From assembly GCA_000310025.1 (NCBI GenBank), contig FN649736.1:1160736-1224735 (forward strand): DNA of 64,000 bases, written 5' to 3'. The translations under genes and the position numbers were made by a program. Source of the stretch: Ectocarpus siliculosus (taxonomy: Eukaryota > Sar > Phaeophyceae > Ectocarpales > Ectocarpaceae). The notes beneath the pieces are model-generated. The model was not told the origin of the DNA. It worked only from the letters and a program-made list of their open reading frames with translations, and searched no databases. How positions within the stretch are numbered: the first letter of the stretch is position 1; each line of letters starts with the position of its first letter. This document shows, piece by piece, positions 34,844 through 45,700 of the stretch.

Positions 34844-37800
34844 ATCTTAGGCAGTAGTCGGGTCGGACGGAGACAGAGAAGAGAGCAGAGGTCTGCTCAA
34901 CAGCAGTGTGGAGGCAAGTGCAGTGAATGCAACAGGCAATGTGAACATGTGAACAACAAGCGTGTGGGGCTCCACCAATAGGGGCAACGATGGGGCATGT
35001 CATTTCATTTGTATTTCAGTCGTGTGCCCCCGAGATCGTATTGTTTGGACATTTATTTGCTTCACATTGCGCAGCACACGGCACAGCAGTACTCCGGGAC
35101 TCTTTGTTTGCTTCATGTTGCACAGCACAGCACAGCAGTACTCCGTGGCTCTGGAAGGGACTACGCGTGACACTGTAGACGCCTTCCGCAGTAGCGCGTC
35201 ATTGGCCCTCCTTGTTCCTCACCTGCAAAAACAAATTGGTACATCACGGTTCGGAGTTGGAGGTGCGGATGGACTTGTACTGCCGTACAGCAGTGCAGTT
35301 TTGCGCCGCATTTCGAACTCTGTTGTGGAGTGGTGGAGTGGTGGAGTGGTGGAGTTCTGAGCAAGTTCGTGGGACAGCAGATCAGCTGAGGAGAGGCACC
35401 ATCCATGAGCGTGGCCGAAGTTGGGCCGGTGGCAGTTGTCGTAAAGCCAGGCATTTGTCTCTCTTCATGTATAATAAAGTTACTACTGCTGTAGACTATA
35501 CAGCAGACATGTGCTACAAGCAAGTACACATGTATTTGCGTACTGCTGTGTCATACCTGGTAGCCCTCTGGAGGATTCAACGCTACCCGCGGTGAAGTGC
35601 TGTTGTTGGTCACAAAGCTTGTAGACAAGAGGGAACCACAACAAGTCTTTCAAAACAATGCGAGCGTTCGTCGCGAACTCTGAAAATCTGGCAATGTTTG
35701 AGCTCGAAAGCCGTTGAGTTGGCTCGCAGATAACCCTGAAGGACAGCTGTGAGATTGCGTTGACAGAGTGGCAGACCGGTTGTTGCAGCAGCAGCAGCGT
35801 CACCAGGAGGAGGAGGAGGAGCGCAGACGTGGAGTTAGCGGATCCATTCATTGCAGCTTTGCAGGGTGGCGGAAGGACCTGGTCTGGGTTGACAATGAAT
35901 GAGCCGGAGGGCGAGAGGTGAGATATCATGTCTGAAGAACACTTACAGTTTGCACGTCACGTGTACCCCGCATTTGGTAAATAATTGCCCAACGTATCGC
36001 TGAACACGTCAACTTTTTGTGCCTCTTGTTGTCACAGTGTAGTACTCGAGCGTTACCACCGCTGCATGCAAAATACTGAAATGTTGACGCCTTTATAGTT
36101 TGCTGTTTGCTGCCCCGGAACATGGAGCTCTCCACGCCCCCAGCATATGCGTGCAAGCTCACACTACTTTTGATTTGAGGGTAACCGGAAACGCACATGC
36201 TGCACTATTTGGTGAAGAGCGGTTATATGCCTAACATCACCACTACCCTTTTTCCATCTTAAAAATATTTTGGTGAAGTCGAAGTAGGTGCTGTGTGCGC
36301 CGCCTCTCGCTGTGGACACTTCGCTCTTACCTTCCCCATACGTGTTGCGCACAGACGGAGGTTTGACTGCAGGATCCAGAGGGCGGAAACTTCCCTCTCT
36401 TCAATGGGCAACATGGGGGCATCAAATGCACTGGTTATCATAAGACCCCGAAGGCCGTGCCAAGGGCATCCGGCAGCGCGTGCAAGAGCTGGAGGCTGAG
36501 GCTTGGCAATTTGGCTGGAGAGAACTATTGAGCGAGCGAAGGAACAGAATGGAACGAAGCGCGCCATTCGAACGTGGCAAACTTTCGTCACTGCTGCGAC
36601 CTTCGGCAGTGACGAGGAGGAGGCCTCAATGATGTCGGCCAAACGAAGGCCGCCGCGAGCGGGGTTCGGGAACTGGGAGCACAGTTTTAACCAAGTTGTG
36701 GACCGTGCCAAGCGCTCGACAGCCGACCTCCGTCCAGTCGTGGCGATGAAACGCGTTGTCTGCTGGTTCTGGCCCCGGGGTAAGAGGAGAGGCATGCCGA
36801 CATGGTACCAAGCTTTCGGACCTGCCTTGGCCTCCTCGCGAATCAGATCGGATCCCTTAGGTGTACCGGGGTGCAAGACCGCGAATCAGATCTGATCGTG
36901 GGCTAACAGACCGAGGTACCATGGCACCTGCTGCTCTTGACGTGCGACGGAGCTGATGATCATGAAGCATACTGGGAAGCAATTCGTCCAATCTCCTGAC
37001 ATCACTTCGAGTGGTCAAACAGCACTTCCTGGTATATTTCGTACAACCATAACGAAAAGATAACTTACGATGGTACACTATCACATCTAACCGATTGGCT
37101 AATCGCTAATGTCCCTGGGGGTCTGACGACATGCACGTTAAAAGTACTCCGACGGAAACGTGACACCATGACCGTGGACAACGTTAGCCGCAACCCAAGG
37201 GTTTTGGTCAACTAACTCGGGCTCCCCGACCAAAGCATCTTTTTACCGATCAAAAGACTGCGTGCCACTACTAAATGTGGTTTCTCTCGTACGACACGAC
37301 GATGAAAAGCGAGTGTGGATCGACTTCTTCATATTATCATGCAGTTGTGTGCAGAAAGCTCTGAACAGCCCAGGCAGGTCTCTTACTACCCAAGCCTTCG
37401 TCGCAGTACAGTAGCGTTGGGCTGAAGAGGGTGTGGAGAGAGTACCGCATCATCAGTCGTGCGAGCGATCGCACAGGGGGGTGCTAAGAAGCAAGATTGA
37501 CATGATTTATTTGGGTTTTCGCAAAAAGGGTCGGAGTTATCGCACACGCACAGTTTTGTATACGATAACCACGACTAATCCCACTGTCCGGCGTGGGGTT
37601 GGATTCTATCGCAAGTGAAGCGATGGACCTCTCGCAGTGTCAATCGGGGCTCCACTGCTGCATGTGCATGCAGTGTGGCAGAGTGCACACGTGGAAACGA
37701 GGAAGTTCATCGTTGCAATCTGGAAAAAACAGGGACCACTCAACCAGGCACAAAATGACAAAGGGCAGTCGCTTTGTTACCTACCTAACCTACCCCCCAG

Positions 37801-38237
37801 CCAAGAGACACGTAAGCTGGAAGGCAAACGGATCATGTTCAACGAGCAACCGCATCGTATCCGACTCTTCTTGCACACTGCTGCAATCCAACTCGTCTTC
37901 TACCTTCGCTATATCATTGAAGAAACGAACCTTCTGCTACCTTCTCTTCTACCTAATCCCCCACTACTGATCTAATACCTAATCCCCCATGTTTGATAGG
38001 TTGACATCTTCTGCGCTGTGGTTTCTATCAGTATCGAAGATGTTGGAGACACGCTCCAGGGCGCGCATTACACACATCAGCCGTTGGTACTTATTTACTC
38101 TGTATCACGTGTCGGAGTCATCGCAACAGCGGATGCCGTAAAAAACAGTTGAAACGACGTAAAAATCGTTCACACACGTGCGCGCTTGCTCGCACAATTC
38201 CAGTACCCGGAAGTATACCGCTATGACAACGACGACA
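34844..38237. other. Gene-poor region between ARPC4 and PEN-2
   Basis: No gene model could be supported. Two weak traces: a minus-strand frame at 35850-35600 with a signal-peptide-like start (MNGSANSTSALLLLLLVTLL) and no family match, and a plus-strand Arg/Glu-rich stretch at 36440-36620 that is open in one frame and continues in another. Near 35085-35150 a 30 bp phrase (CACAGCAGTACTCCG) is repeated, and at 35324-35356 there is a GTGGAGTG array. Confidence 0.4.
35324..35356. repeat. GTGGAGTG short tandem array
   Basis: About four copies of a GTGGAGTG-type unit in a row, in non-coding sequence upstream of ARPC4. Confidence 0.7.
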
Positions 38238-41200
38238 TTACCAGCCCGTCAGGTCTGAGTCAGGTACAGAAACCATAAACGCCGTTCCCCACGATTTCCA
38301 CGACGACAGGGAAATAACAACCCATGCTACGCACAACGTTGTCGACACTCCAGCGGCCGCGAACGACAGCAACACCCCTGCCGACGGAGGTGGAAAGACG
38401 AGCAAGCACATTGTTACAAGACATGAATAACCATAGGATGTTGCCCGCCTCCATCGTGCAACGCGTGGCCGAACGTCACGTATATTATGTGTCTAGGCCC
38501 GTCACAGCTTGCCTCCAGCCACCGCTGTCGATCTCTTTTGATCTTTCGGGCGGCCGAGAAATACAGAAGGCAGGTTACACGAGCAAAACCCAAGGCACTT
38601 ACTTGTATTAACACGGTCATTGCTACCAGTACAGCAGCACCTTGCAGCAGGAAAAGTGGTATCCTGCACGCTTCCATGTTATGACTGCCAGACTATTGAG
38701 CACTCACATTTTCTCGCCTCTGTCGGAATATCTCGCAGTTTATCTCTGAAGAAGAAGCAGCTGACCTGTTTCAAGCATGCACCATAAAAGGTAACCTTGA
38801 CTCACAAAATGCAACTGTCCTGTTGTTGATTGTTTGTGGTTCATTTTTCTTTAGTTTAATCACATTAAATCAGCGCACACAACAAATCTGCCGGGTAAGA
38901 GCTCCAATCCGTGGCTACACTGAAAGGTTCTTCTCCCTGAGGCCCTCAACCAACCCCTCCTGCGGTGCTTGCATTCGATTGCGAGAAGAGTGTCGCACTC
39001 TCTCTTACCTCAAAGTCTATACACGTCACGTACACACGAACTATGCAGCGCTTTCCGCCACCAGGAGCGGAAGCGAGAGAAAGACTCACTTAGCAAGAAA
39101 AACCTGGCTTACGTGGGATTCGAACCCATGACCTGGCCACACGCTGGAGTGTAGTGTGTGTGTCTATGATATTAGCATCGACCGCGCTAACCGGCTGACC
39201 AATGAAAAGGCGTCAGCCTTAGTGCGGTTGAAAACACAAAACACGTCAATATGCCATGAACTGGGACCCCGTGCGGGGGCATGGGGGAGGCTAAGCTATT
39301 CTCCGTAGTGTGTGTGTGCTTGTGCCGTCTATTCTGGCGCCGGTTAACAGGTGGTCCCGATATTCTCCGCTCAGTACCTTGTAATGTCCCTACTGGTCCA
39401 ACTGACGCGGATGCCTTCCGTGGTCACAAGCCAACTGCCGCCAAAGGGGGGTACACCTTTGTACATAAAAAACGGACCCCACAAAGTCCTCCAAGGCGCG
39501 ATTGATTGTTAGGCTGTTTCCTATACACCTGATTTCCCTTCCCAAAAAACACGACTTTTCAGGATGGGCAAAAATCCGGCTGAAAAAACTTCCGGTAGTT
39601 CTTCAGTGAACCGGATTCCTGAGGCGGATTCTTGGGGGGTGGGTATAGATCAACCCAGACGACATTATCATCGAGTGCGACCTAAGTTCTTGACGTATCG
39701 CTCCCGTCAAGGGCTCCCAGCAACCCTACGCTGAAGGCCTTGCTATTCTGCACGCTGGCTGATGATGGTCGCTCGGCACGAGTGCGTAAAAAAAGCATAT
39801 CGCATCGCACCAACCTGGAGACGCCGAAACAGGCCAAACCGCCAGGAGACAGCAAAAAGAGTCGCTTTTTTGTCAGAGAGGGGAGGACACCGCAATTGAT
39901 TTCTCGCTCCCTAGGCCACCGATCGAAGCCAGACCGGTCAGGGTGTGCTATCTGTTCTTTGCTCTCTGCTGGAATAGATTTACTGAGCAGCTCGTTGATC
40001 CAATCATTCGAAATCGTCTTTTGCGTTAGCACAAGCTGTCTGTTGAAAATTGTTTTCAGGCTTCAACACATCAATCAATTCTCAAGTGAAGCAAACCAGA
40101 AAAAAATCACAGTTCGAAAAAGCAACGGACACCACGCGCGTGCTTCTCTCCGTCGATTGAGAGTACACGCTGCTCAGCGAACCTATTCCGGCAGAGAGCA
40201 AAGAACAGATAGCACACCCTGACCGGTCTGGCTTCGATCGGTGGCCTAGGGAGCGAGAAATCAGTTGCGGTGTCCTCCCCTCTCTGACGAAAAGCGACTC
40301 TTTTTGCTGTCTCGTGGCGGTTTGGCCTGTTTCGGCGTCTCCATGCTTGGTGCGATGCGATATGCTTTTTTTACGCACGCGTGCGGAGCGACCATCAACA
40401 GCCAGCGTGCAGAATAGCAAGGCCTTCAGCGTAGGGTTGCTGGGAGCCCTTGATGGGAGCGATACGTCAAGAACTTAGGTCGCACTTGCCGACTACTTGT
40501 ATGTCGTCTGGGTTCACCAGCGGTGAACTGTTAGGGCCATAAAATCTGGGTGGGCACCATCCTGATTTCTGCCAAGCTTTTCGGTTGGAGGCAACCCAAG
40601 AAGCTGAACACGGATTGTGTCGACCCAAAAAACTGAAGAATCTGGCTGAATAAGAAGCCGGATTGTGAAACGTGAAGCTTTTTGGAAAATGAATCCAGGT
40701 GTACAAGAAACAGCCTTACCCAAACGAAAAAAAAAAAGAAGGAAAACTCAGGCCTGTTTCAAACAGAATCCAAATTCCCAGAAAATTTCCCCGAACGGTT
40801 CTTGCGTGCAGATTTCCCGGAAAAGTTCTCGGTTCTGGAACCGGATCGGGGCAAAAACAAAACTGCGTGCTCCTTTCCCCGATCCGGTTATTTGCTAAAG
40901 GATCGGGCAGGCGAACCGCGAGCGCTGTAACATCACTGAGAACGCTAGCAAAGCCTGCTACACTCACGTCCAGGTCTATGGCGGACATAACCAGCGGCAG
41001 AAGCCAGGTTCAGTCCGTTCTTGGTCCAAACCGAGACATTGCATGGCCCTCTCGTCTTCAACTGGTGCTGTTGATGTTCGGGTTTTTCTCTTTATCACAC
41101 ATGACAAACACGAAAACAGTAGAACGAGCATATAGCAGCAGCGCCAAGGCCTCCAACGCATTGATTCCTTCGGTTCGGCGGTCTATGTGATACTCAGCCC

Positions 41201-42432
41201 CGGCGCTGTGCTGTTTCGTGGGTATTGGGGGCTCGGGTGCTGCTCAAGACGTTGTGTGAGAGATGTGTGCCACCCTGCCAAACTGCCGTTGGGAAAAATG
41301 CGATGAGATGCCCTGTTTTCGGCCGGAGACAGCAACACGAATCCACGGCACCACGCCGCAGTAGAGCAACAGGGCCTCCGACATGCTAATTCTTTCGGGT
41401 TGGTCCTGTATATGATGCTGGCCCTCAGCGCCGCTGTCGCCCCATGATTGTTGCGCTCGTCTACCTTTGGATAGGTGGTCAAAAAAGGGGGTCGCAACGG
41501 TGAAAAACGAGGAGCAAACTGAAGAAATCGCAAGCAACACCCACGTTGCGACATTCTGCCCAGCGCCTGTTGCTGAAAACAGCAGACCGGGTGGACGGGG
41601 TCTTATTAAGTGTGCTGTCCTGTTTGTCGGGTGCTGCTCTTTGCGCTTTTACCGCTGCTCTATGGTGAGCAAAACCAAGAAACCAGGTCAACCTGTTGTG
41701 TGGTCGAGCAAAGCGTGTATTCAGCGAAGAAACCGAATATTTACGATGACATCACGATGAGAACAAGCGGGAAAAGGCCCTTCATCTTTTCACCGCTTCG
41801 TGTTTTCAAATGGGGGAGTTGGGTTCCGTTTTGGAACGGGCCTAACCGGGATACAGACGATCGACCCCGGATAAAAGGGATGAATGAAGGAAAGACCCTG
41901 TGAAAGAAAGAAAGAAAGAGATATAGACAACGAAAACAATAACGAAGATAGACAGGTCCAACGCTCCAGTCCACCGGATCAACAAAGAAATAGATAGGCA
42001 ACTGTACCTCTGTATAACTCGTCGGCTGTACACTCACTGAAAAGACTCCACATCCCGTTCGACTCCGTGGGTGTACAAAATCTCGATGGGTATTTACTTG
42101 TGTATTTTTCCGAACAATTATACTGCCATATGCATACAAAATGTGGACATCAAAGCTGTTCTCTTCAATAGTATTGCTGTAGTGACATTATTGCCACTAT
42201 ACATCAATTGCTTTACATCGTATCGAATAGTGGCACTGCCCTGGATAAAAGGTAGCATATTTTGCTCTTCCCCTATGTACATGTTATCTGGCAGGTTATA
42301 CGACCCCTGCTGTAGATTGTAGATTACTGCACTCACGATCCAAAGGAGCGGCAGACCTGCGCATCCGTACAGAAACCATCTCCTTGCAAGCGTGATTGAC
42401 TCCCCACTGTCAGCTAGCGGCGGTCGAATCAT
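38238..42432 (-). CDS. PEN2: Gamma-secretase subunit PEN-2
   Basis: Three exons: 42302-42432, 38708-38745 (38 bp) and 38238-38377 (TAA), giving 102 residues against 101 in human. The N-terminal part, LARRWFLYGCAGLPLLWIVS, matches the conserved first hydrophobic segment (family: ..RK/RFY..GF..LP.LW.VN). A short polar loop (DKLRDIPTEARKW) leads to the second membrane segment, GVSTTLCVAWVVISL. The tail SWKSWGTAFMVSVPDSDLTG matches the family's W..WG......P ending. PEN-2 triggers presenilin endoproteolysis and stabilises the complex in intramembrane cleavage of type I membrane proteins (family knowledge). Exon 1 could also end 5 bases earlier (GGG^GTCG); both donors are weak, and the GTATAA donor was chosen. 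The usual Asn after LW.V is Ser here. Intron 1 (3.56 kb) is filled with mobile elements. Confidence 0.85.
38905..39310 (-). mobile_element. tRNA-derived SINE (copy 3) in PEN-2 intron 1
   Basis: On the minus strand it has an A-box-like GGTTAGCGCGGTCG near 39192-39179 and a B box GGGTTCGAATCCC near 39129-39117. A body follows that matches the SINE at 5031 over about 200 bp (TCTCTCGCTTCCG, CACTCTTCTCGCA, CACCGCAG, GGCCTCAGGGAGA). The head differs from copies 1 and 2 but matches the fragment at 59131. It has no poly-A tail like copy 2. Confidence 0.75.
39512..40715. mobile_element. 1.2 kb palindromic element with TTA target duplication (PIF/Harbinger-type MITE)
   Basis: The ends read GGCTGTTTCCTATACACCTG on the left and GGCTGTTTCTTGTACACCTG in reverse complement on the right. 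Both sides are flanked by TTA (39509-39511 and 40716-40718), the target duplication of the PIF/Harbinger superfamily. The arms stay complementary for about 480 bp each. The inner part (39674-39990 against 40175-40486) is nearly exact, the outer part diverged. The loop is about 190 bp. No transposase frame, so non-autonomous. It would form a very long hairpin in the PEN-2 pre-mRNA. Confidence 0.85.
40751..41842 (+). mobile_element. 1.1 kb non-coding DNA element, copy A
   Basis: Starts GGCCTGTTTCAAACAG and ends with the reverse complement of GGCCCGTTCCAAAACGG, so short imperfect terminal inverted repeats. The right flank is TAA, the left flank TCA. Near its start CCGATCCGG words form a small palindrome (40845-40885). 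A second copy lies inverted at 62609-63700. No open frame of note. The end type resembles the palindrome at 39512, 35 bp away, so the two may belong to one superfamily. Confidence 0.7.
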
Positions 42433-42715
42433 GGGGTACAGACAATGTATACGCGGCGTGGAGCGCGGGGCCGTGCGTGCATGAGAGAGAGCGTCGTAGC
42501 CGGTGTGGTGGCACCGGTCGCAGCTGGGCAGCTGGGCTCTCGGTATAATCGTTAGCTACCCCCCGCGAAACGCGAGGAGGCGTTCAGGTTCTCTCGCGCC
42601 CAGATGCTCAGGTACAGCAGTAGACGATGCAATGACCTACGCCTAGCAACCTAGCGAGGTGCATAGAACGTACACCTAAGGGAGCGAGTGCAGTGCGGGC
42701 GTTAACAAAGGCAAG
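42433..42715. promoter_or_regulatory. Shared divergent promoter region of PEN-2 and eIF2B delta
   Basis: Only 283 bp separate the two start codons, which point away from each other, so both promoters and 5' UTRs must lie here or overlap. No TATA box is clear. GC-rich words and a stretch GCATGAGAGAGAGCG are seen. The assignment rests on layout alone. Confidence 0.55.
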
Positions 42716-45700
42716 ATGGAAGGCCAGGAGCGTGTCATCAAGCCGAAGCCTAAACTGACCAAAGCTGAACGAAGAGAAATTCAGGAGAGGCAGAGAGCCG
42801 CGAAAGCCTCAGCTAGAACAGGCGAACAAGCCGCTGGAGCCGCAGGTTTGTCTAGCGGGAAACATGGCCAGGCGAGCTCGTTATCACCATCACTGCCAGG
42901 CTCGGGGCATGTATCTGCCGGACAGGTTCGTGCATCGGTCCCACGCATGGGTACAGAGTAACAAGGGTGTTGCAGGTTCTTTGCCTTTTCTTTTACAGGA
43001 CTGTCAAATCAGCGGCTCCTTGCTGCCGCGCACCGCTGTACGCTGACATACTGCTGTCATGCAGTAGAATACAAAATGAGCCACGTAAACCTTTGTTGCT
43101 GTGATGCATGACGACCTTCCTTTCCTTCGTAAGGTATATTATCGTATATATATATCATCGATTCATTTTTCCTTCGGGGTAAGGAGATGGCACACATTTA
43201 CACGTTACTGCAATGCCAAAACATTTTTCTCAGCAACGGGTTCAATATTCCACTAGCACCGTTCTCGGCAGCTTCACGCGTGCGATGTGTATCAACCGGT
43301 GTGTGCTTGTGAAAATCGCTCTAGGGCTGAGGTCGTTATGCCCCTCTTGGGGCAAAGGACGGTGTGGTATGAGAAAGGTTTGAGCAACAACCACAGGTTT
43401 TGTCTGCCTCCCTCCCTTAACATCAAAACAACAAAATACGAAAAAGTACGTATCACTACAACAGAGCACAGCAGCAGCAGCGGACTTGTTGTGATAATTG
43501 GTAAACAACGCCCTATTTTTGGCTTGGGTCAACCGCAGAGAGAGAGATGGAGAGATCCTTCCACGTATGGTTTCTGGCTTCCCGTAGGATTGCGAGTCAT
43601 CGCACCTCCGTGTGGTCGTTTGTGAATCATTGTCGCCATTTCATTTTTTCATTTTTTCGTCGCTAGCACAACGGTTCGGTGGCCCCGGACTGTGCGATGA
43701 CTCCGGACCCTGTGCGGAGATCGAATTAAATCGTTTAACCAGTTTATTTTTATCGCATGGGGGTGCGAGGACTCCAGACTGTGCGATGTCTCTGAACCGC
43801 GCGATGTCTTGTAATGTTCCGGTTATCTCTTTGATGTGGGCTGGAATGGAACCCACTTCCCTCTGAGGGAATACTTTATATATCTCTAAGATACGGCACC
43901 TCGGCCGCATGTCATGTACGCCTGGGCAGAAGCGAGCGGGGGGGCAGCAAGGTGCATTGGCGAACAACGTCCACATGTTTTCGCACCTGGAGCAGAATCG
44001 AGGAGTGCTACCATTGACGTCGAAGGTACGGATATGATGAACGAATTGATGCGCTCGGCAGTCTCAACAATCGTCACCAGGCCGAACCAAGGACTTCGTT
44101 GTCGTCAATGATGTCGACGATAGTGGAAAGGAGAGACAAAGATAGCTCGCCGCACCGTTGGGACCTGTTGACTGCCCGAAAGTACGCGAACATAAGAGCT
44201 GCTGTAGGCAAGTTCCGCCGAAAGATGCCTTTCGGCAGCAATGTATAGACCTTAATATGGATAATGTGACGTGCTTTGTTGCCAGGGAGACATCCACCCT
44301 GCGATCTTGGCTCTAGGACGCAAGTATTCGAGCGGTGAGGTGACTGGAGCAACCGCAAGGGCAGTGGCGATGCTGATGGCGTTCAAGCAGGTCGTCATGG
44401 ACTACTCCACACCTCCGGACAAGGTGCAATCTTGGTGCAAAGCAGGGAAAATAAACGATCTCGCACCGTCGCTGTCGACTTTTTGCTGCACCCTCGAAAA
44501 CTCGTCACGCTGCGATGCGCCTCCGTTTTCTGTCATTCTCCGGCTTGTGTGGTTGGGCCACAATTTCACCAATGGGCTTGCGTTCCGCCGATTCAATAGC
44601 GGCTTGGAAGTCTCCTGCTTCGTTCCACCCGCAAGCGTGCCTCCGTGTGGTGTGTTTGGCATTCGCTGGGCTAGCCTACAAGACCACGCTGCAGTCAGTG
44701 GCTGACCGAGTAGTGGGTTATCCTATCTATCCCATCGATCCACCACCCGCCCGCTCAGAGGTTTGGCTGACCTCTGCTGCATGATTTTAACTGCCGTCGA
44801 TGAAAAATCCAACCACAGATGCTGAGCTGGGATCTGGACAAGAGGCTACGCCCGATGATGCAATACCTGATAGATTGCCGACCCCACTCAGTGAGCATGG
44901 GCAATGCCCATAAGGTGCGGGAACTGCTTCCACTTGTTTGCGTATGATTGGCGTTGCACTTCCAAAACATCGAAATCAAGATAACCACGGAGTGTTTTTG
45001 AGCACGGGTGCTGCCTACAATGTACGGGAAGCTCTGAGTACGGCTGCGTGTCATTGGGGTGCTGGTGCGAAAACACCAAAGCTCTAGCCGCCAGTCTGTT
45101 GAAAGTAACCACAGAGTTGCATATTCTCGTGAAGCGCGGAAACAGCTTACGAGACTCCCACTGTTGTACTTGGGCGTTCTACTCTTACTCCTCGTCGTCG
45201 GGCTCAATAGATGTGGATGGCCTCCGTAACCCTTTCGAACTTGGTGCCCTTCCCACGACTTCTGGAACGTCGGCGTTGGGGCAAAGCTTAATTTTTCGTA
45301 GTGGGATGCAGTGCTGCGCAAGACAGTCAACTGACGTCCGAACTGATGAACCTCAAAAAACTGATGAACCCCTAAAAAATTGATCAAGGCGCTGAGGAAT
45401 ATCATCGCCAAGTCGCCCCCTTCTCTGCCGGAGGAAGAGGCCAAAGCGAGCATCGTCGACAAGATCAAGGAGTTCATCAACACGCGGATTACCTTGGCGG
45501 CGAACGAGATCGCCAAGAACGCCATCACTAAGATCAGGGATGGTGACGTCATCCTGACATACGGAAGGTGTGTTGTTAGCTTGTTAGGCACAGCGTTAGG
45601 CCTCTTGCCGCAGAATAAAGGTGAAGATGGTAGCACGTTGGTGAAACGGAATGCAGCCTCAGCAGAGAATTTTCACCACCGTTATGTTCGTCATCTCCCT

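Noticed and set aside
36259-36895. Overlapping 205- and 130-residue frames on opposite strands
   Set aside because: GC-rich stretch open on both strands. One plus frame has a helical Arg/Glu-rich part, but no splice-supported model or motif could be made.
38414-38677. Membrane-like frame IPLFLLQGAAVLVAMTVLIQ as a PEN-2 exon
   Set aside because: Frame and splice sites do not join to the exon at 38708-38745; the exon at 38238-38377 fits the PEN-2 C-terminus and phase.
41860-42060. Candidate extra PEN-2 exon reading LPIYFFVDPVDW on the minus strand
   Set aside because: It was tested as a middle exon but does not carry the expected motif, and the three-exon model without it gives a protein of the right length in phase.
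44755-45636. 293-residue open frame on the minus strand
   Set aside because: It lies antisense to eIF2B delta exons 4 and 5 and spans their intron. It has no family motif and the plus-strand exons join in phase.
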